Part shown: positions 6,118-6,698 of the stretch, piece after piece
Numbering within the stretch: position 1 is the first letter of the stretch
How the letters are laid out: the number at the start of each line of letters is the position of its first letter
From: UBA3940 sp964506005
GTDB taxonomy: Bacteria > Chloroflexota > Anaerolineae > Aggregatilineales > UBA3940
Direction of reading: 5' to 3'
Length of the DNA stretch: 6,698 nt
Assembly: GCA_964506005.1 (NCBI GenBank)
Contig: CAZDLX010000188.1
Span: 1-6,698 of the forward strand
Program-made: the position numbers and the translations under genes
Notes under the pieces: model-generated
What the model saw: only the letters and a program-made list of their open reading frames with translations
What the model was told of the DNA's origin: nothing
Databases searched by the model: none

Positions 6118-6698
6118 ATGTCTAAGCGTTTGATGCGCCTCAGTGGTGTGGCGATACTGGTCTTGCTCGCCGCCATGCTCGTCCTCGCCTCAACGGTGCT
6201 GGCAGCCGTCGCCACGGCCAGCAATAACGTATTTGGCTCGGCGGACCACTCCGAGTTTGAGCGGGCTGTCACCCTCGATGTCGAAGGCAGTGTGACGGAC
6301 GTCAACGTCGCCGTTGACTTCCAGAAGATAGCGACTGAAGACTGTGCTAACCCGGGCACCGAGAGAGCTTTTCACACGGAAACAGGCATGTATCTGACCA
6401 GCCCGACAGGCACCCGTGTCGACCTGATCTACAACTCCGATGATCTGGAGGGGGCGACGTATGCGAGCCTTGGCGTGGTCGTTCCTCGCGCCATTGTCAC
6501 GTTCGATGACGAGGCAGCCGGGCCGCAGGGCGCAGCGCCGGCGGCGGGCAGTTTCCAGCCCGAGGAGCCGCTCTCGGCGTTTGACGGCGAGACAGCCGCC
6601 GGCACCTGGACGCTGACACTCCGGGACAGCATGGCGGGTGACTACCTGTGCTACTACGGCTTCGAGCTGACGGTCGAGACCGACTACGTCGAGCCGAC
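6118..6698 (+). CDS. Secreted P-domain (proprotein convertase P/Homo B type) protein, 3' end outside the window
   Basis: The ATG at 6118 opens a frame that runs off the window after 193 codons, so only the N-terminal part is seen. A Sec signal peptide is clear: MSKRLMR, a hydrophobic core (about 10-28), and an Ala-rich end with likely cleavage near 29-34. A P-domain follows (about 47-188). It has VTDVNVAVDF (59-68), LTSPTGTRVDL (93-103), VTFDDEAAGP (127-136), then SFQPEEPLSAFDGETAAGTW (145-164), LTLRDS (166-171) and FELTV (182-186). This is the usual order of P-domain blocks. Such domains form beta-sandwiches that often bind Ca2+ and accompany secreted proteases or adhesive proteins, but no protease domain is visible here. 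The segment after strand two (69-92) replaces the usual short 'HTYxgDL' and contains C76; C178 lies near the domain end, so a disulfide is possible. AAGGAG (6100-6105) is 12 nt upstream, slightly far. What follows the domain is unknown. Confidence 0.85.
   Translation, partial: MSKRLMRLSGVAILVLLAAMLVLASTVLAAVATASNNVFGSADHSEFERAVTLDVEGSVTDVNVAVDFQKIATEDCANPGTERAFHTETGMYLTSPTGTRVDLIYNSDDLEGATYASLGVVVPRAIVTFDDEAAGPQGAAPAAGSFQPEEPLSAFDGETAAGTWTLTLRDSMAGDYLCYYGFELTVETDYVEP

Noticed and set aside
1..6698. CRISPR array, tRNA, rRNA, insertion sequence or riboswitch
   Set aside because: I looked for regularly spaced repeats, cloverleaf-like segments, transposase motifs and structured leaders and saw none. 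The only gene-free stretches are short (166 nt and 116 nt at most).

Overview
The window is GC-rich (about 70% in the large genes; the stretch 4741-4800 counts to 43 G/C of 60) and tightly packed. The gene content is a lipoprotein solute-binding protein with a Thr/Pro/Ala linker, a MOFRL-type glycerate kinase, a GT-C-like membrane protein with a C-terminal beta-sandwich tail, a DUF2283 protein beside a small nuclease-fold-like protein, and a secreted P-domain protein. This mix suggests a Chloroflexota bacterium (Anaerolineae-like). That assignment is inferred from protein style only; the window holds no rRNA or other marker gene.

Layout. (1) 1-2831, plus strand: a candidate sigma70-type promoter, then a lipoprotein substrate-binding protein of the ABC sugar-transporter type (77-1486). 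A class II glycerate kinase (1518-2831) follows 31 nt later and is probably co-transcribed. No permease or ATPase gene is in view. (2) 2828-3477, minus strand: a visibly lower-GC insert (3181-3240 counts to 28 G/C of 60). It carries a BECR/RelE-fold-like small protein, an overlapping DUF2283 protein and possibly a 32-codon ORF. The first two look like a type II toxin-antitoxin-style pair. (3) 3478-3643: a 166-nt divergent intergenic region with a good plus-strand promoter (TTGCCC, 16 nt, TATAAT) and a weaker extended -10 on the minus strand. (4) 3644-6001, plus strand: a polytopic membrane protein resembling the glycosyltransferase family 39 group of GT-C enzymes. (5) 6002-6117: an intergenic region with a 7-bp inverted repeat overlapping a TATGAT box. 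(6) 6118 to the window end, plus strand: the 5' part of a secreted protein with a P-domain (proprotein convertase P/Homo B type), cut off by the window edge.

The genes do not form one pathway. The first two may handle uptake and use of a small carbon compound, but that link rests on adjacency alone. The minus-strand pair looks like an acquired module between unrelated housekeeping-type genes. The membrane protein and the P-domain protein are cell-envelope or export functions. There is no CRISPR array, tRNA, rRNA or insertion sequence. I do not see a clear new system; the least explained part is the small minus-strand module and the short ORF at its 3' end.
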